Of a stretch of 64,000 nucleotides of DNA, positions 48,520 through 58,968 are shown in pieces. How positions within the stretch are numbered: position 1 is the first letter of the stretch; every line of letters starts with the position of its first letter. The notes beneath the pieces are model-generated. The model was not told the DNA's origin, made no database searches, and saw only the letters and a program-made list of their open reading frames with translations. A program made the position numbers and the translations under genes. The stretch comes from Yersinia ruckeri ATCC 29473 (GTDB lineage: Bacteria; Pseudomonadota; Gammaproteobacteria; Enterobacterales; Enterobacteriaceae), in NCBI RefSeq assembly GCF_000754815.1, contig NZ_KN150747.1:2387908-2451907 (forward strand), given 5' to 3'.

Positions 48520-49794
48520 TTAATTTTCCACAGTTTGCCGGCGAAATAGCTCGCGGAATACCGGATAAATATCTTCCGGATCGCGGATATGTTGCATGGC
48601 AAAATTATCAAACTGAGCCTGTAAAGCTTCATATTCACGCCATAGAGTTTGATGCGCCCGCCGGGTGATTTCTATGTAGCTATAATAACGCACCATAGGT
48701 AACAGTTTTTTCGCCAGAATTTCCCGACATAATGGTGAGTCATCGGCCCAGTTATCACCATCAGATGCTTGGGCAGCATAAATATTCCACTGTGCGGGAT
48801 CGTAGCGTTGCTGAATAACTTCATCCATCAATTTCAGAGCGCTGGAAACAATAGTGCCCCCCGTTTCCTGTGAATAGAAAAATTCCTGTTCGTCCACTTC
48901 TTTGGCTTGGGTATGGTGGCGAATATACACGACATCCACGTTTTTATATGTTCGGCTCAGGAATAAGTAGAGCAGAATGTAAAAACGTTTGGCCATGTCT
49001 TTGGTGGCCTGATCCATCGAACCGGATACGTCCATTAGGCAGAACATGACTGCCTGGCTGGATGGTTCTGGGCGACGTTCATAGTTTCGATAACGTAAAT
49101 CAAAGGTATCGATAAACGGAACACGTTCGATTTTTTGTCGTAATTCGGCAATGTCCTTTTTTAAGCGCTCTTCTTCCAGCAGTTGAGCCGGTTCGGACTT
49201 CTCCAGTAACGCCAGCGTTTCTTCTAACTCATGCATTAGCCGCCGTTTCCCAGCGGTCATTGCGGTGCGCCGTGCCAATGAGTTTTGTAGCGAACGAACC
49301 ACGCTGATATTGGCTGGAACGCCATTGGCGGTATAACCTGCCCGATGAGTTTTAAACTCGGTCAGTTGTTTGTACTGGTTTTTTTTCAGATTCGGTAGGG
49401 CGAGATCTTCAAATAGCAGATCCAGATATTCATCTTTGGATATTTGAAACACAAATTCGTCTTCGCCAGCGCCATCTTGCCCAGCATTGCCCTGACCGCT
49501 ACCTGAACCGCCGCCACTTTGTTGGCGTTCTACACGATCATTGGTAATAAAATGATCATTACCTGGATGCACCCGATGGCGTGTTCCGCCGCGACCCTGA
49601 TGAAACATGGGTTCGTTGATATCGTCTATCGGGATTGAAACCGATTCTCCGCTGTCGACATCGGTCACTGACCGTTTGTTGATGGCTTCGGTGATCGACT
49701 GTTTAATCTGTGCCTTATAACGGCGTAAAAAGCGCTGGCGATTGACCGTACTTTTATTTTTGCCGTTAAGTCGCCTGTCAATGAAATAGCCCAT
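48520..49794 (-). CDS. yeaH: VWA-domain protein YeaH (UPF0229)
   Basis: 424-residue cytoplasmic protein, nearly identical in design to E. coli YeaH. An N-terminal basic region ([19 protein letters not shown]), a Gly/Ser/Gln-rich linker (near residues 90-107) and a C-terminal von Willebrand A-like domain with MIDAS residues DVSGSMDQ near 255 are visible. It is the partner of the PrkA-type kinase YeaG in stress response. GGGGGA precedes the ATG. Downstream gene of yeaGH. Confidence 0.94.
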   Translation of the reverse strand: MGYFIDRRLNGKNKSTVNRQRFLRRYKAQIKQSITEAINKRSVTDVDSGESVSIPIDDINEPMFHQGRGGTRHRVHPGNDHFITNDRVERQQSGGGSGSGQGNAGQDGAGEDEFVFQISKDEYLDLLFEDLALPNLKKNQYKQLTEFKTHRAGYTANGVPANISVVRSLQNSLARRTAMTAGKRRLMHELEETLALLEKSEPAQLLEEERLKKDIAELRQKIERVPFIDTFDLRYRNYERRPEPSSQAVMFCLMDVSGSMDQATKDMAKRFYILLYLFLSRTYKNVDVVYIRHHTQAKEVDEQEFFYSQETGGTIVSSALKLMDEVIQQRYDPAQWNIYAAQASDGDNWADDSPLCREILAKKLLPMVRYYSYIEITRRAHQTLWREYEALQAQFDNFAMQHIRDPEDIYPVFRELFRRQTVEN

Positions 49795-49855
49795 ATATCC
49801 CCCGAACGACCTTGCCCTTTATCTTTCCGGTTGCTGCCGCGCTGGCGACCTGTAT

Positions 49856-49894
49856 TCACCCCGATCACCTTGGTGGATTGGGTGACCGGGGTGA
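49856..49894 (-). other. Strong hairpin in the yeaG-yeaH intercistronic region
   Basis: TCACCCCG-A-TCACC pairs with GGTGA-C-CGGGGTGA, 13 of 14 pairs, around an 11-base loop. No U-tract on either side. Likely an mRNA processing or stability element setting the ratio of yeaG to yeaH. Confidence 0.55.
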
Positions 49895-50020
49895 GTTACG
49901 TTGCCCACTCGCCGTAACCCGAAATCTATTGGGGATACCCTTTATCTTCCTCGCACTCGTGGTGACTGCGGGAAACTATCGGGTCTATACCTGCTATGCC
50001 GCAGTAAATCGGCAAACGGG

Positions 50021-51955
50021 TTATGAAGATTTTCTTACCCGCAGATACCATTCACACAACAAGCGAACTTGTTTACGGGTATAACCTTTCTCCATCATCC
50101 GGTCGACAAAGTCATCATGTTTTTTCTGCTCATCCGTTGAAGTTTTTGCATTAAAAGAGATGACTGGCAGTAACTCTTCGGTATTTGAGAACATTTTTTT
50201 CTCGATAACCGTGCGTAATTTCTCATAGCTGGTCCAGTTAGGATTCCGGCCATTATTATTGGCACGAGCTCGTAGAACAAAATTGACAATTTCGTTACGG
50301 AAATCTTTCGGGTTGCTGATCCCAGCAGGCTTCTCTATTTTCTCCAGTTCAGCATTCAGGGCTTCGCGATCAAATAACTGACCGGTATCTGGATCGCGGT
50401 ATTCTTGATCCTGAATCCAGAAATCGGCATAAATAACATAGCGGTCAAAAATATTCTGACCGTATTCGGAATAAGACTCCAGATAGGCGGTTTGAATCTC
50501 TTTACCAATAAACTCGGCGTATTTTGGAATCAGATAGCCTTTCAGATGCTCAAGATATTTCTCGGCAACGTCTTGTTGGAATTGTTCCCGCTCGATCTGC
50601 TGTTCTAATACATAAAACAGATGAACTGGGTTGGCCGCGACTTCGGCATGGTCGAAGTTAAACACGCGTGACAAAATTTTAAAGGCAAAGCGGGTCGAAA
50701 GACCGTTCATGCCTTCGTCCACACCAGCATAATCACGATATTCCTGATATGACTTGGCCTTTGGATCCGTATCTTTCAGGCTTTCGCCATCATATACCCG
50801 CATTTTTGAGTAGGTGCTGGAATTTTCCGGCTCTTTCAGCCGCGACAATACGGTAAAACGAGCCAGTGTTTCCAGCGTTCCCGGCGCACAAGGTGCATGA
50901 GTTAACTCACTATTTTCTAACAATTTATCGTAAATCTTGATTTCTTCGGAAACCCGTAGGCAGTACGGCACTTTGACGATATACACTCGGTCGAGGAACG
51001 CTTCGTTATTTTTGTTATTTCTGAATGTCACCCATTCGGATTCATTGGAGTGCGCCAGAATAATCCCGTTGAATGGCAGGGCAGAGATACCTTCCGTTCC
51101 GTTATAGTTCCCTTCCTGAGTCGCAGTCAGTAATGGATGCAGCACTTTGATTGGTGCTTTGAACATTTCGACGAACTCCATAATCCCCTGGTTAGCACGG
51201 CATAATGCACCGGAATAACCATAGGCATCGGGATCGTTTTGCGCGTGATTTTCCAACTTACGGATATCCACTTTGCCAACCAACGCGGAAATATCCTGAT
51301 TATTTTCATCACCGGGTTCGGTTTTAGCAATGGCAATTTGTTCAAGGATGGATGGCCAGACTTTAACTACCTTGAATTTGGTGATATCACCACCAAACTC
51401 ATGCAGACGTTTTGCCGCCCACGGCGACATGATAGTGCCGAGGTAGCGGGGTGGAATATTATATTCTTTTGCCAGAATGGTTGCGTCTTCCTGTGGATTA
51501 AACAGGCATAACGGATGGTCGTTTACCGGACTACGCTCACCATTGGCACTGAGCACATAGATAGGAACACGCTGCATCAAGGCTTTTAACCGTTCAGCTA
51601 ATGAGGATTTCCCGCCGCCAACTGGACCTAATAAATAGAGGATCTGTTTCTTCTCTTCCAGCCCTTGGGCGGCATGTTTCAGGTAAGAAACGATTTGTTC
51701 TATGGCATCTTCCATACCATAAAATTCTTCAAATGCAGGATAACGGGCAATGACCCGATTGGAGAATAGCCGAGACATGCGTGAATCGAGAGCTGTGTCG
51801 ACCATGACAGGATTACCGATAGCCATCAACAGGCGTTCTGCTGCATTGGCATAGGCACTGCGATCCTGTTGACAGATAGTAAGAAACTCCTGAAGTGTGA
51901 ACTCTTCGTCCTTGGCCGCTTCATAGCGCTGGCGATAGTGATCAAATATGTTCAT
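50021..51955 (-). CDS. yeaG: PrkA family serine protein kinase YeaG
   Basis: 644 residues, the E. coli YeaG length. An N-terminal AAA-like PrkA domain with Walker A GPVGGGKSS at 110-118, followed by a C-terminal kinase-like domain (KNNEAFLDRVYIVKVPYCL and beyond). E. coli YeaG is a stress-induced kinase under RpoS and NtrC control. First gene of yeaGH; ycgB (SpoVR), the usual third member in many proteobacteria, is 14 kb away. Confidence 0.96.
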   Translation of the reverse strand: MNIFDHYRQRYEAAKDEEFTLQEFLTICQQDRSAYANAAERLLMAIGNPVMVDTALDSRMSRLFSNRVIARYPAFEEFYGMEDAIEQIVSYLKHAAQGLEEKKQILYLLGPVGGGKSSLAERLKALMQRVPIYVLSANGERSPVNDHPLCLFNPQEDATILAKEYNIPPRYLGTIMSPWAAKRLHEFGGDITKFKVVKVWPSILEQIAIAKTEPGDENNQDISALVGKVDIRKLENHAQNDPDAYGYSGALCRANQGIMEFVEMFKAPIKVLHPLLTATQEGNYNGTEGISALPFNGIILAHSNESEWVTFRNNKNNEAFLDRVYIVKVPYCLRVSEEIKIYDKLLENSELTHAPCAPGTLETLARFTVLSRLKEPENSSTYSKMRVYDGESLKDTDPKAKSYQEYRDYAGVDEGMNGLSTRFAFKILSRVFNFDHAEVAANPVHLFYVLEQQIEREQFQQDVAEKYLEHLKGYLIPKYAEFIGKEIQTAYLESYSEYGQNIFDRYVIYADFWIQDQEYRDPDTGQLFDREALNAELEKIEKPAGISNPKDFRNEIVNFVLRARANNNGRNPNWTSYEKLRTVIEKKMFSNTEELLPVISFNAKTSTDEQKKHDDFVDRMMEKGYTRKQVRLLCEWYLRVRKSS

Positions 51956-52626
51956 AGCATGCCCGTCCTGTTTGAATGGTTGGGAACATAAAAAAGTAGT
52001 AGGGCTTTATTGGGTTAAAATTTTGAAACTACTACCTTATTGTTATGGTCGCGTCTGTTCTAAAGGTCAAGTTGGCTATGACGATAGATTAGCCATTCTG
52101 CTGGCAGGAAAAGCATTGTTCTCGAAATTTTACGCTGAATTATTTTTATTTTTTGGTGTGAAATGTTTATTTACAGGTTTTTATATTGTAAAAATGCCAA
52201 TCAGCCAGTGTAATTAAACCCTGATAATTTTTCCTTATCTACATCGGTGGTTGATAATTGCTTGCGCTATAATTCATTCGGTAAATTGATATAAACCGAC
52301 TCTGGTAGTTGTAAACGCGGGTTCGCTCCCAGAGTTTCAGACTGGGTCAAGGCCGGGATAATGACGCCATACTGATCACCGTTAGCCTGATGAAAAACAG
52401 CATGGTAATGAGAAAGTCATATTTATTGTAAGGTTTTATATACAACATTTGGACTAGATAAAGAAATAATGGCTCTTTATCGCATCTTATGAGCGCGTCA
52501 TACCACTAAGATTTACCTTAAAAATCATCGTAGTTATTGTGAGTTATGTAAAGATTTAGCAAATTTTGCGTGGTTGATTTACAATAATGTAGCTTATTAT
52601 TTGTTTACATATGGAATAGAAAATCA
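51956..52626. other. 671-bp region between divergent yeaG and mipA
   Basis: AT-rich flanks with promoters for both genes and, on the minus strand at 52267-52416, a 49-codon coding-like remnant (listed separately). An 89-codon + frame at 51948 overlaps the yeaG start and has no coding character. No terminator or RNA recognised. Confidence 0.4.
52267..52416 (-). pseudogene. C-terminal remnant of an unidentified gene
   Basis: A frame open for 49 codons, bounded by TGA upstream and TAG downstream and without a start, reads like real protein: HQANGDQYGVIIPALTQSET then LGANPRLQLPESVYINLPNE. Composition and codon use differ from the AT-rich DNA around it. I cannot name the family. It looks like the preserved 3' end of a gene whose 5' part was deleted. 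Confidence 0.45.
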
Positions 52627-53376
52627 GTGAAAACCTTTAAACTTAAAACGTTGGCTGCTATAGCCATCGCCATTAGTAGTGTTTCTGCGGCACATGCCGG
52701 AACTTGGTCTTTAGGGGCGTCAGCATTAGTGAGCCCGGAACCCTACCGTGGTAAGCAAGATCGGGTATACCCGGTCCCTGTGATTAATTATGAAGGTGAT
52801 AATTTCTACTTCCGCACGCTCGCCACCGGTTACTATCTGTGGAAAGATGATAGCAATCGCCTAAGTTTGGATGCTTACTTCCTGCCGCTGAATTTCAAAC
52901 CTGGCGACAGCGATGACTGGCGTATGAAGCAGTTGGATAAGCGCCGTAGTACCCTGATGGCAGGAGCGTCATATGCGCACACTGCGGATTGGGGGATTAT
53001 TCGTACTTCGATTTCCGGCGATACTTTGGATAACAGCAATGGTCTGATTGCTGATCTGACTTATCTGTATCGGTTCCAGCTTGGTGATTGGCGCTTGACG
53101 CCAGGGGTTGGTGCCGCTTGGAACAGTAAAAACCAAAATAAATACTATTATGGTGTGACGGCAAGCGAATCTGCTCGTAGTACACTGAACACCTATGAGC
53201 CGGGTGATAGCTGGTCACCTTACTTCGAGTTGTCGGCCAATTATCAAATTAACGCCAGCTGGAATGCGTTCTTTATGGGGCGATACATTCATCTGGCTGA
53301 TGAGGTCAAAAACAGTCCAATGGTTGATAAATCCTATACAGGTTTAGTCTGGACTGGCGTCACTTACACCTTCTAA
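52627..53376 (+). CDS. mipA: MltA-interacting protein MipA (OmpV family)
   Basis: 249-residue outer-membrane beta-barrel protein that in E. coli links lytic transglycosylase MltA to PBP1B. GTG start with signal peptide (KLKTLAAIAIAISSVSAAHA, cut before GTWSLG). Conserved strands YPVPVINYEGDNFYFRTL, GDTLDNSNGL and DSWSPYFELSANY, and a C-terminal aromatic residue (TYTF) typical of outer-membrane barrels. The yeaE gene found beside it in E. coli is missing here. Confidence 0.92.
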   Translation: MKTFKLKTLAAIAIAISSVSAAHAGTWSLGASALVSPEPYRGKQDRVYPVPVINYEGDNFYFRTLATGYYLWKDDSNRLSLDAYFLPLNFKPGDSDDWRMKQLDKRRSTLMAGASYAHTADWGIIRTSISGDTLDNSNGLIADLTYLYRFQLGDWRLTPGVGAAWNSKNQNKYYYGVTASESARSTLNTYEPGDSWSPYFELSANYQINASWNAFFMGRYIHLADEVKNSPMVDKSYTGLVWTGVTYTF

Positions 53377-53385
53377 TGTCAAAAC

Positions 53386-53404
53386 AGGGGCCAGTCAGGC
53401 CCCT
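53386..53404. terminator. GC hairpin before repeat copy C
   Basis: AGGGGCC-AGTCA-GGCCCCT, 9 bases after the mipA stop, the same 7-bp stem as the hairpin before copy B. No U-tract. Confidence 0.55.
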
Positions 53405-53408
53405 AAAG

Positions 53409-53573
53409 TTATGACAAAGTGGTTGCAGCGGTGAAGTGACCGGTAGAACGTAAAAATGCCGTCAATACGTCCTTGTCGACTCGTTCCGTGCTATCTCTGG
53501 CTGGCGCGGACGCTTGACCTTTTACCCTGTCTTCCTCACTAGAATCGTAGACTAGAGGTTAGTCAGTAGTGAG
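53409..53573 (+). repeat. Dispersed intergenic repeat, copy C (longest)
   Basis: Begins TTATGACAAAGTGG, continues GCGGTGAAGTGACCGGTAG, AATGCCGTCAATACGTCCTT, GTCGACTCGTTCCGTGC, a central CTGGCGCGGACGCTTGACC, CCCTGTCTTCCTCACTAGA and ends AGGTTAGTCAGTAGTGAG. About 165 bp; the only copy between two genes on the same strand. Confidence 0.8.
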
Positions 53574-53812
53574 ATTACAGTATCTAGCGATAGGTTGAAT
53601 CATAGTTCCCTCCTTTTTTCCATCAAAACAGTCTCATCTACAGTCTGATTGCATTTATTTATTTGTAACTAAAAGTGAATAATGGCAGAGATTCAGCATT
53701 TTTTGTTAAAACAGCCATATTATTTGCTGTCGTACGGGATTGTTTGGTATCATGCCGCCGATATTAGGGAAATATTATAATTATATTTAATTAATAAGAT
53801 GGATTTTTTTGT
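53574..53812. other. AT-rich upstream region of the phosphoethanolamine-transferase-like gene
   Basis: Sharp drop in GC after the repeat. No ORF, hairpin or recognisable operator; promoter elements are not clear in this sequence. Confidence 0.35.
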
Positions 53813-55330
53813 ATGACCAGGAACATTGTTGAATTCTTAATCACCGTATTATGCGCTTCACTAATTGTATTAGGGCTAGGGTATAACCTAAGGTCAGCAG
53901 ATATTATAATAATATCTCTGATGATAAAGTTACTATCAATAAATATCATTTCACGATATTTCATTCTGCTGCCACTATTTATAACCTTTACATTATACTT
54001 CCCTATAGGGTATTTTTATGGCCCGCCTGATTTAGGGATTACTGCCTCTTTATTCGAAACGAATGTTAGAGAGTCAATGGAGTTTACTCAATCATTGCCT
54101 ATCTGGCTTTTATTGGGTTCATTGCTGATTATTTCTTCTTTCTTTATCTTGAATCATTTTTTCTGGAAGAAAAACGCAACATCAAAAAAATGGCGTTATA
54201 TATTTATTGTTATAATAACCGCAATTTCACTGCTGAAATATCATAGTGCGGGTATTGAAAAAATAAAAATAATCAAATTCTACTACTCTATGTATCATTC
54301 CTATCAAGATTACCTGAAAGATAAAAATGATATGACTAATGGTAGCTATATACTGCCATCTTGGCAGGTTGAAGAGGTTAAAGGGAAATACCAAAATTAC
54401 GTGCTGATTATTGGGGAAAGTATGCGCAAGGATTATATGCCAGTCTATGGTTATCCTGTGGAGACCATGCCTTTTTTAAGTCACACTAACGGTGTTTTTT
54501 GGGACGGTTATGTTACTACCGCACCGAACACCGCATTGGCTCTCTCTCGGATCCTGTCGCGAACCAGTGGGAAGGACTTCAGTAAACCTGATAACATTAT
54601 CACCCTGGCCAATATGGCCAATATGGAAACTTATTGGCTCTCTAATCAAGGTCGCTTTGGTGAGTTTGATTCATCTGTCTCCAGAATAGCAGCCAAAAGC
54701 CACTATACTTATTTTACCAAGCATGGGGATTATGCTTCTAGTAATATAAATGACATGGCATTATTACCTGTGCTAAAACAAAAAGTTCAACAAGACCATG
54801 TGAAAACCCGGTTATTTGTTTTACATTTAATGGGATCCCATGCTGGTTTTTGCGCAAGATTAGAAGATCAAAATCCGCCAGAATATTTTGAGAATAACCG
54901 CGATATGTCATGCTATCTTGCAACCTATACGGTAGCGGATAAGTTTATTCAGCAGGTGGTAAGTATGTTGAATGATAAAGCCGAATCTTATTCATTAATC
55001 TATTTATCAGATCATGGCCTAACGAGAAAACATGACTTTTTGGTTCATGGTTCAGAACACAAAGAGAATTATGAATCACCACTTATTATTATTTCTAGTG
55101 ATGATAATAAAAGAGAATATGTTAATCTTCCCCGATCAGGATTTCAGTTTATTAACGCATTTGCCGAATGGACAGGGATAACTGAAAAAGGAATGAAGTC
55201 GCAAGATAAGTTCTTTAGCCATACACCGAATAAAATCATTAAAGTATTTAATGGTTCGGATATGGTGGATTTTGAACGCTTACCTTCCGATCCTGTGTTA
55301 TTACCCAATAATAAGAAATTGGCAAACTAG
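53813..55330 (+). CDS. Phosphoethanolamine transferase-like sulfatase-fold membrane enzyme
   Basis: 505 residues. Four or five N-terminal hydrophobic helices (to about residue 140) precede a periplasmic alkaline-phosphatase/sulfatase-fold domain. Residues expected of EptA/OpgE/CptA-type enzymes are visible: E202 in IIGESMRKDYMPVYGYP, the catalytic threonine T240 in TTAPNT, and D400/H401 in LSDHGL. It probably transfers phosphoethanolamine from phosphatidylethanolamine to an envelope glycan or lipid A; the acceptor cannot be told. The gene is visibly much more AT-rich than its neighbours and sits between repeat copies C and D, suggesting acquisition. Confidence 0.8.
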   Translation: MTRNIVEFLITVLCASLIVLGLGYNLRSADIIIISLMIKLLSINIISRYFILLPLFITFTLYFPIGYFYGPPDLGITASLFETNVRESMEFTQSLPIWLLLGSLLIISSFFILNHFFWKKNATSKKWRYIFIVIITAISLLKYHSAGIEKIKIIKFYYSMYHSYQDYLKDKNDMTNGSYILPSWQVEEVKGKYQNYVLIIGESMRKDYMPVYGYPVETMPFLSHTNGVFWDGYVTTAPNTALALSRILSRTSGKDFSKPDNIITLANMANMETYWLSNQGRFGEFDSSVSRIAAKSHYTYFTKHGDYASSNINDMALLPVLKQKVQQDHVKTRLFVLHLMGSHAGFCARLEDQNPPEYFENNRDMSCYLATYTVADKFIQQVVSMLNDKAESYSLIYLSDHGLTRKHDFLVHGSEHKENYESPLIIISSDDNKREYVNLPRSGFQFINAFAEWTGITEKGMKSQDKFFSHTPNKIIKVFNGSDMVDFERLPSDPVLLPNNKKLAN

Positions 55331-55366
55331 CGGCATAGCGATTTGTTTAACGGATGGTGTTGGGGC

Positions 55367-55510
55367 GGCGGTGAAAAAAGACCGATCGTCAAGATCCCAT
55401 CAACTTATTCTTATCGACGCGAACCGCGCCATTTGTGGCGCGGACATTTGACTCTTCACTCTGTCTTTTACACCAGAGATTGCAAGATCAAGGTATGTCA
55501 GCAATCTGAT
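55367..55510 (+). repeat. Dispersed intergenic repeat, copy D
   Basis: Begins GGCGGTGAAAAAAG, continues GATCGTCAAGATCCCATCAA, TTATCGACGCGAACCGCGCC, a central TGGCGCGGACATTTGACTCT, ACCAGAGATTGCAAGATCAA and ends GTCAGCAATCTGATGG. Lies between the convergent phosphoethanolamine-transferase-like gene and yeaD. Confidence 0.8.
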
Positions 55511-55531
55511 GGGGCGTAAAGCCCCATTTTT
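55510..55531 (+). terminator. Terminator abutting repeat copy D
   Basis: TGGGGC-GTAAA-GCCCCA followed by TTTTT. It is placed at the repeat end exactly as the hairpin after copy B. Confidence 0.8.
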
Positions 55532-55556
55532 GTCTTGGTGCAGTGAGTGATACCGT

Positions 55557-56432
55557 TTAAGCGTTTTTGTGGCTGCGAAGGGTCATGGAGAGGTGTGCAG
55601 GAGCATCGATTGCAGCAACCAGTGGTTTGCTGACGCGCGCAGTTTCAACACAAACCATCGTCTTATAGCCATCATTCGGCATATCGACCATGCTGCAAGA
55701 TAACTCAGAACCAGGATTCCAAGCGACAACGTCACTCTGATGACGATGATGGACTTCAATCGTACGTTGCAACGCAGCATCTTTAATGAGACTGCAGGCT
55801 TGCGGTTGGGTGTAAACCCGATCGGTCTGGCCGTTAAATACCAAATCGCCAGTTTGAGTGGCATCGCTCACTTTCAGTACCTTATCGATGTATTTTTCAC
55901 CTAAGCCGCTAATTTTAATCTGGCTGATATCACCGATTTGGAAATAGGTATGCAGTGCGGCCGCCGCCTGATAATCACCGTGGGATTCCAGCTCCATTTC
56001 ACATTCTTCACCCAGTTTGAAGCGAGCAATCAGGGTAAAAGCGTGTGGCCAGTATTGACGGGATTCATCACTGTCTTTAAGGGTGAACGTGAGCATTACG
56101 CCGTTGTCGTTTTCATCATGGGCACTGAGTGTCCACGGCAAAATACGGGCAAAACCGTGTGACGGTTGAGCCGTTGGGCCAAACCAAGGCCAACAAATAG
56201 GAATGCCGCCGCGAATGGCGATGCCTGCTTTAAACGGTGTGTTGTTGCTCAGCCAGATAATGGGTTGTTCACTGCCTGGCTGCCAGGCTAACAGGTGGGC
56301 ACCTTGTAGGGCTATGGCTGCTTTTACTTTCGGGTGTGCGACCACCACCACCGGGAGATCGTCTAATTGACGCTGGCTAATATAAGGGGAGATTTGTTCG
56401 ACAACAGGCAGAGCAAATACTTTCTCGTTCAT
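55557..56432 (-). CDS. yeaD: D-hexose-6-phosphate mutarotase YeaD
   Basis: 291-residue aldose-1-epimerase-fold protein that interconverts anomers of glucose 6-phosphate and related hexose phosphates. Conserved IRGGIPICWPWFGP, HGFARILPW and the C-terminal VAWNPGSELSCSM with the catalytic glutamate. Downstream of gapA on the same strand, separated by a strong terminator. Family assignment firm; gene name by homology to E. coli. Confidence 0.92.
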   Translation of the reverse strand: MNEKVFALPVVEQISPYISQRQLDDLPVVVVAHPKVKAAIALQGAHLLAWQPGSEQPIIWLSNNTPFKAGIAIRGGIPICWPWFGPTAQPSHGFARILPWTLSAHDENDNGVMLTFTLKDSDESRQYWPHAFTLIARFKLGEECEMELESHGDYQAAAALHTYFQIGDISQIKISGLGEKYIDKVLKVSDATQTGDLVFNGQTDRVYTQPQACSLIKDAALQRTIEVHHRHQSDVVAWNPGSELSCSMVDMPNDGYKTMVCVETARVSKPLVAAIDAPAHLSMTLRSHKNA

Positions 56433-56601
56433 TAGTTTGGCCTTTATAGAAGTGGGGCAGTGATCTGTTGAACCTCAGATGCTTGATAATATCACAAGCA
56501 ATTGCGTTTTCATGTCAGGCTCATGCATAGCAGACTAATCATTGATATTGCGCAAATTTTCTGATTAGAAAAGGTCCAGTAAGGTTTATTGCAGAAATAA
56601 A

Positions 56602-56623
56602 AAAACCGCCCGGAGGCGGTTTT
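56602..56623 (-). terminator. Terminator after gapA
   Basis: Perfect 9-bp stem AAAACCGCC/GGCGGTTTT with a 4-base loop and long T run on the minus strand. Confidence 0.92.
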
Positions 56624-56645
56624 TACTGATTTCTACATCAATCCA

Positions 56646-57987
<1,342 letters not shown>

Positions 57988-58401
57988 ATGGCTAAAGAAC
58001 AAAAACCGACAGAACCTCTTGATCAACTGACTGATATTCAGCGGCATGTTACGCAGAACCATGGGACTGAAGCGCCATTCTCCGGAAAATTGCTACATAA
58101 TAAGCGCGCCGGAGTCTATCAGTGCCTGTGTTGCCAACAGCCGTTATTTATCTCCGACTCAAAGTTTGATTCGGGCTGCGGTTGGCCAAGTTTTTATGAG
58201 CCGATCGACGCTGATTCTATTCGTTATATTGATGATTATTCTCATAATATGCATCGGGTGGAAATTCGTTGTGGGTACTGTGATGCCCATCTCGGCCACG
58301 TTTTCCCTGATGGCCCGCAGCCGACCGGGGAACGTTATTGTGTTAATTCCGCATCGTTAAACTTTGTTGATGATGAAAATGGCGATCAGGTGGCCGGTTA
58401 A
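57988..58401 (+). CDS. msrB: Peptide-methionine (R)-S-oxide reductase MsrB
   Basis: Repairs methionine-R-sulfoxide in proteins. The ATG of [11 protein letters not shown] gives 137 residues, equal to E. coli; the open frame extends 19 codons upstream without similarity. The structural zinc cysteines are in YQCLCC (C46, C49) and RCGYC (C95, C98); the catalytic cysteine is C118 in RYCVNSASL. Confidence 0.97.
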   Translation: MAKEQKPTEPLDQLTDIQRHVTQNHGTEAPFSGKLLHNKRAGVYQCLCCQQPLFISDSKFDSGCGWPSFYEPIDADSIRYIDDYSHNMHRVEIRCGYCDAHLGHVFPDGPQPTGERYCVNSASLNFVDDENGDQVAG

Positions 58402-58473
58402 TCAGTGATGATAAAGCGTTAATTTTCAGAAAAAACGATTCAGCTAATTATTCATTTATCCGAGGATGCTCAC

Positions 58474-58746
58474 ATGAAGCTTGATGATCTGATCGCCGCT
58501 ATGACGCCGGAAATCTATCAGCGATTGTCTCAGGCAGTAGAACTGGGCAAATGGCCAGATGGCATTGCTCTGACGCCGGAACAAAAAGAAAACAGCCTGC
58601 AAATGGTAATGCTGTGGCAGGCACGTCATAACACCGATGCCCAGCATATGAGTATTGGCACTGACGGCCAGATTGTGATGAAGAGCAAACAACAGCTCAA
58701 ACAGCAGTTTGCCAAACAGCCGTTGATTAAGATCAAAGCGCAATAA
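58474..58746 (+). CDS. yeaC: YeaC family protein (DUF1315)
   Basis: 90-residue cytoplasmic protein, same length and layout as E. coli YeaC (MTPEIYQRLSQAVELGKWPD; MLWQARHN; KSKQQLKQQ). Function unknown. Follows msrB by 72 bp, as in E. coli. Confidence 0.92.
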   Translation: MKLDDLIAAMTPEIYQRLSQAVELGKWPDGIALTPEQKENSLQMVMLWQARHNTDAQHMSIGTDGQIVMKSKQQLKQQFAKQPLIKIKAQ

Positions 58747-58834
58747 CGCTTTATCGCGAGTTAATAAAAATCAGGCGATTGGCCCACCTCGACGACGCCA
58801 TCGCCAGTGAGGTGGCCGAGCAGGTTTGCGTCAA

Positions 58835-58890
58835 GATGGCGCGATTCGAGCCGATAAGGGCGCATTGATGGCGTTGTGACATTTTGCCCG
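58835..58890 (-). repeat. Dispersed intergenic repeat, copy E (partial, inverted)
   Basis: On the minus strand it reads AACGCCATCAATGCGCCCTT, ATCGGCTCGAATCGCGCCAT, matching the first half of copies A-D. The second half is not recognisable. It lies between convergent yeaC and pncA, oriented with pncA. Confidence 0.65.
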
Positions 58891-58924
58891 TTCTCAGCGT
58901 GGCGAGCAGGTTGTTATTACCGTT

Positions 58925-58948
58925 AAACCGAGCTAATTAGCTCGGTTT
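58925..58948. terminator. Perfect 24-bp palindromic terminator between yeaC and pncA
   Basis: AAACCGAGCTAA/TTAGCTCGGTTT is fully self-complementary. T or A runs at both ends fit convergent termination. It precedes repeat copy E from the pncA side. Confidence 0.7.
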
Positions 58949-58968
58949 TCGTGGTATCCCATCGTGTA

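Noticed and set aside
51948-52217. 89-codon ORF on + overlapping the yeaG start
   Set aside because: No ribosome site, no similarity, and an AT-rich low-complexity second half.
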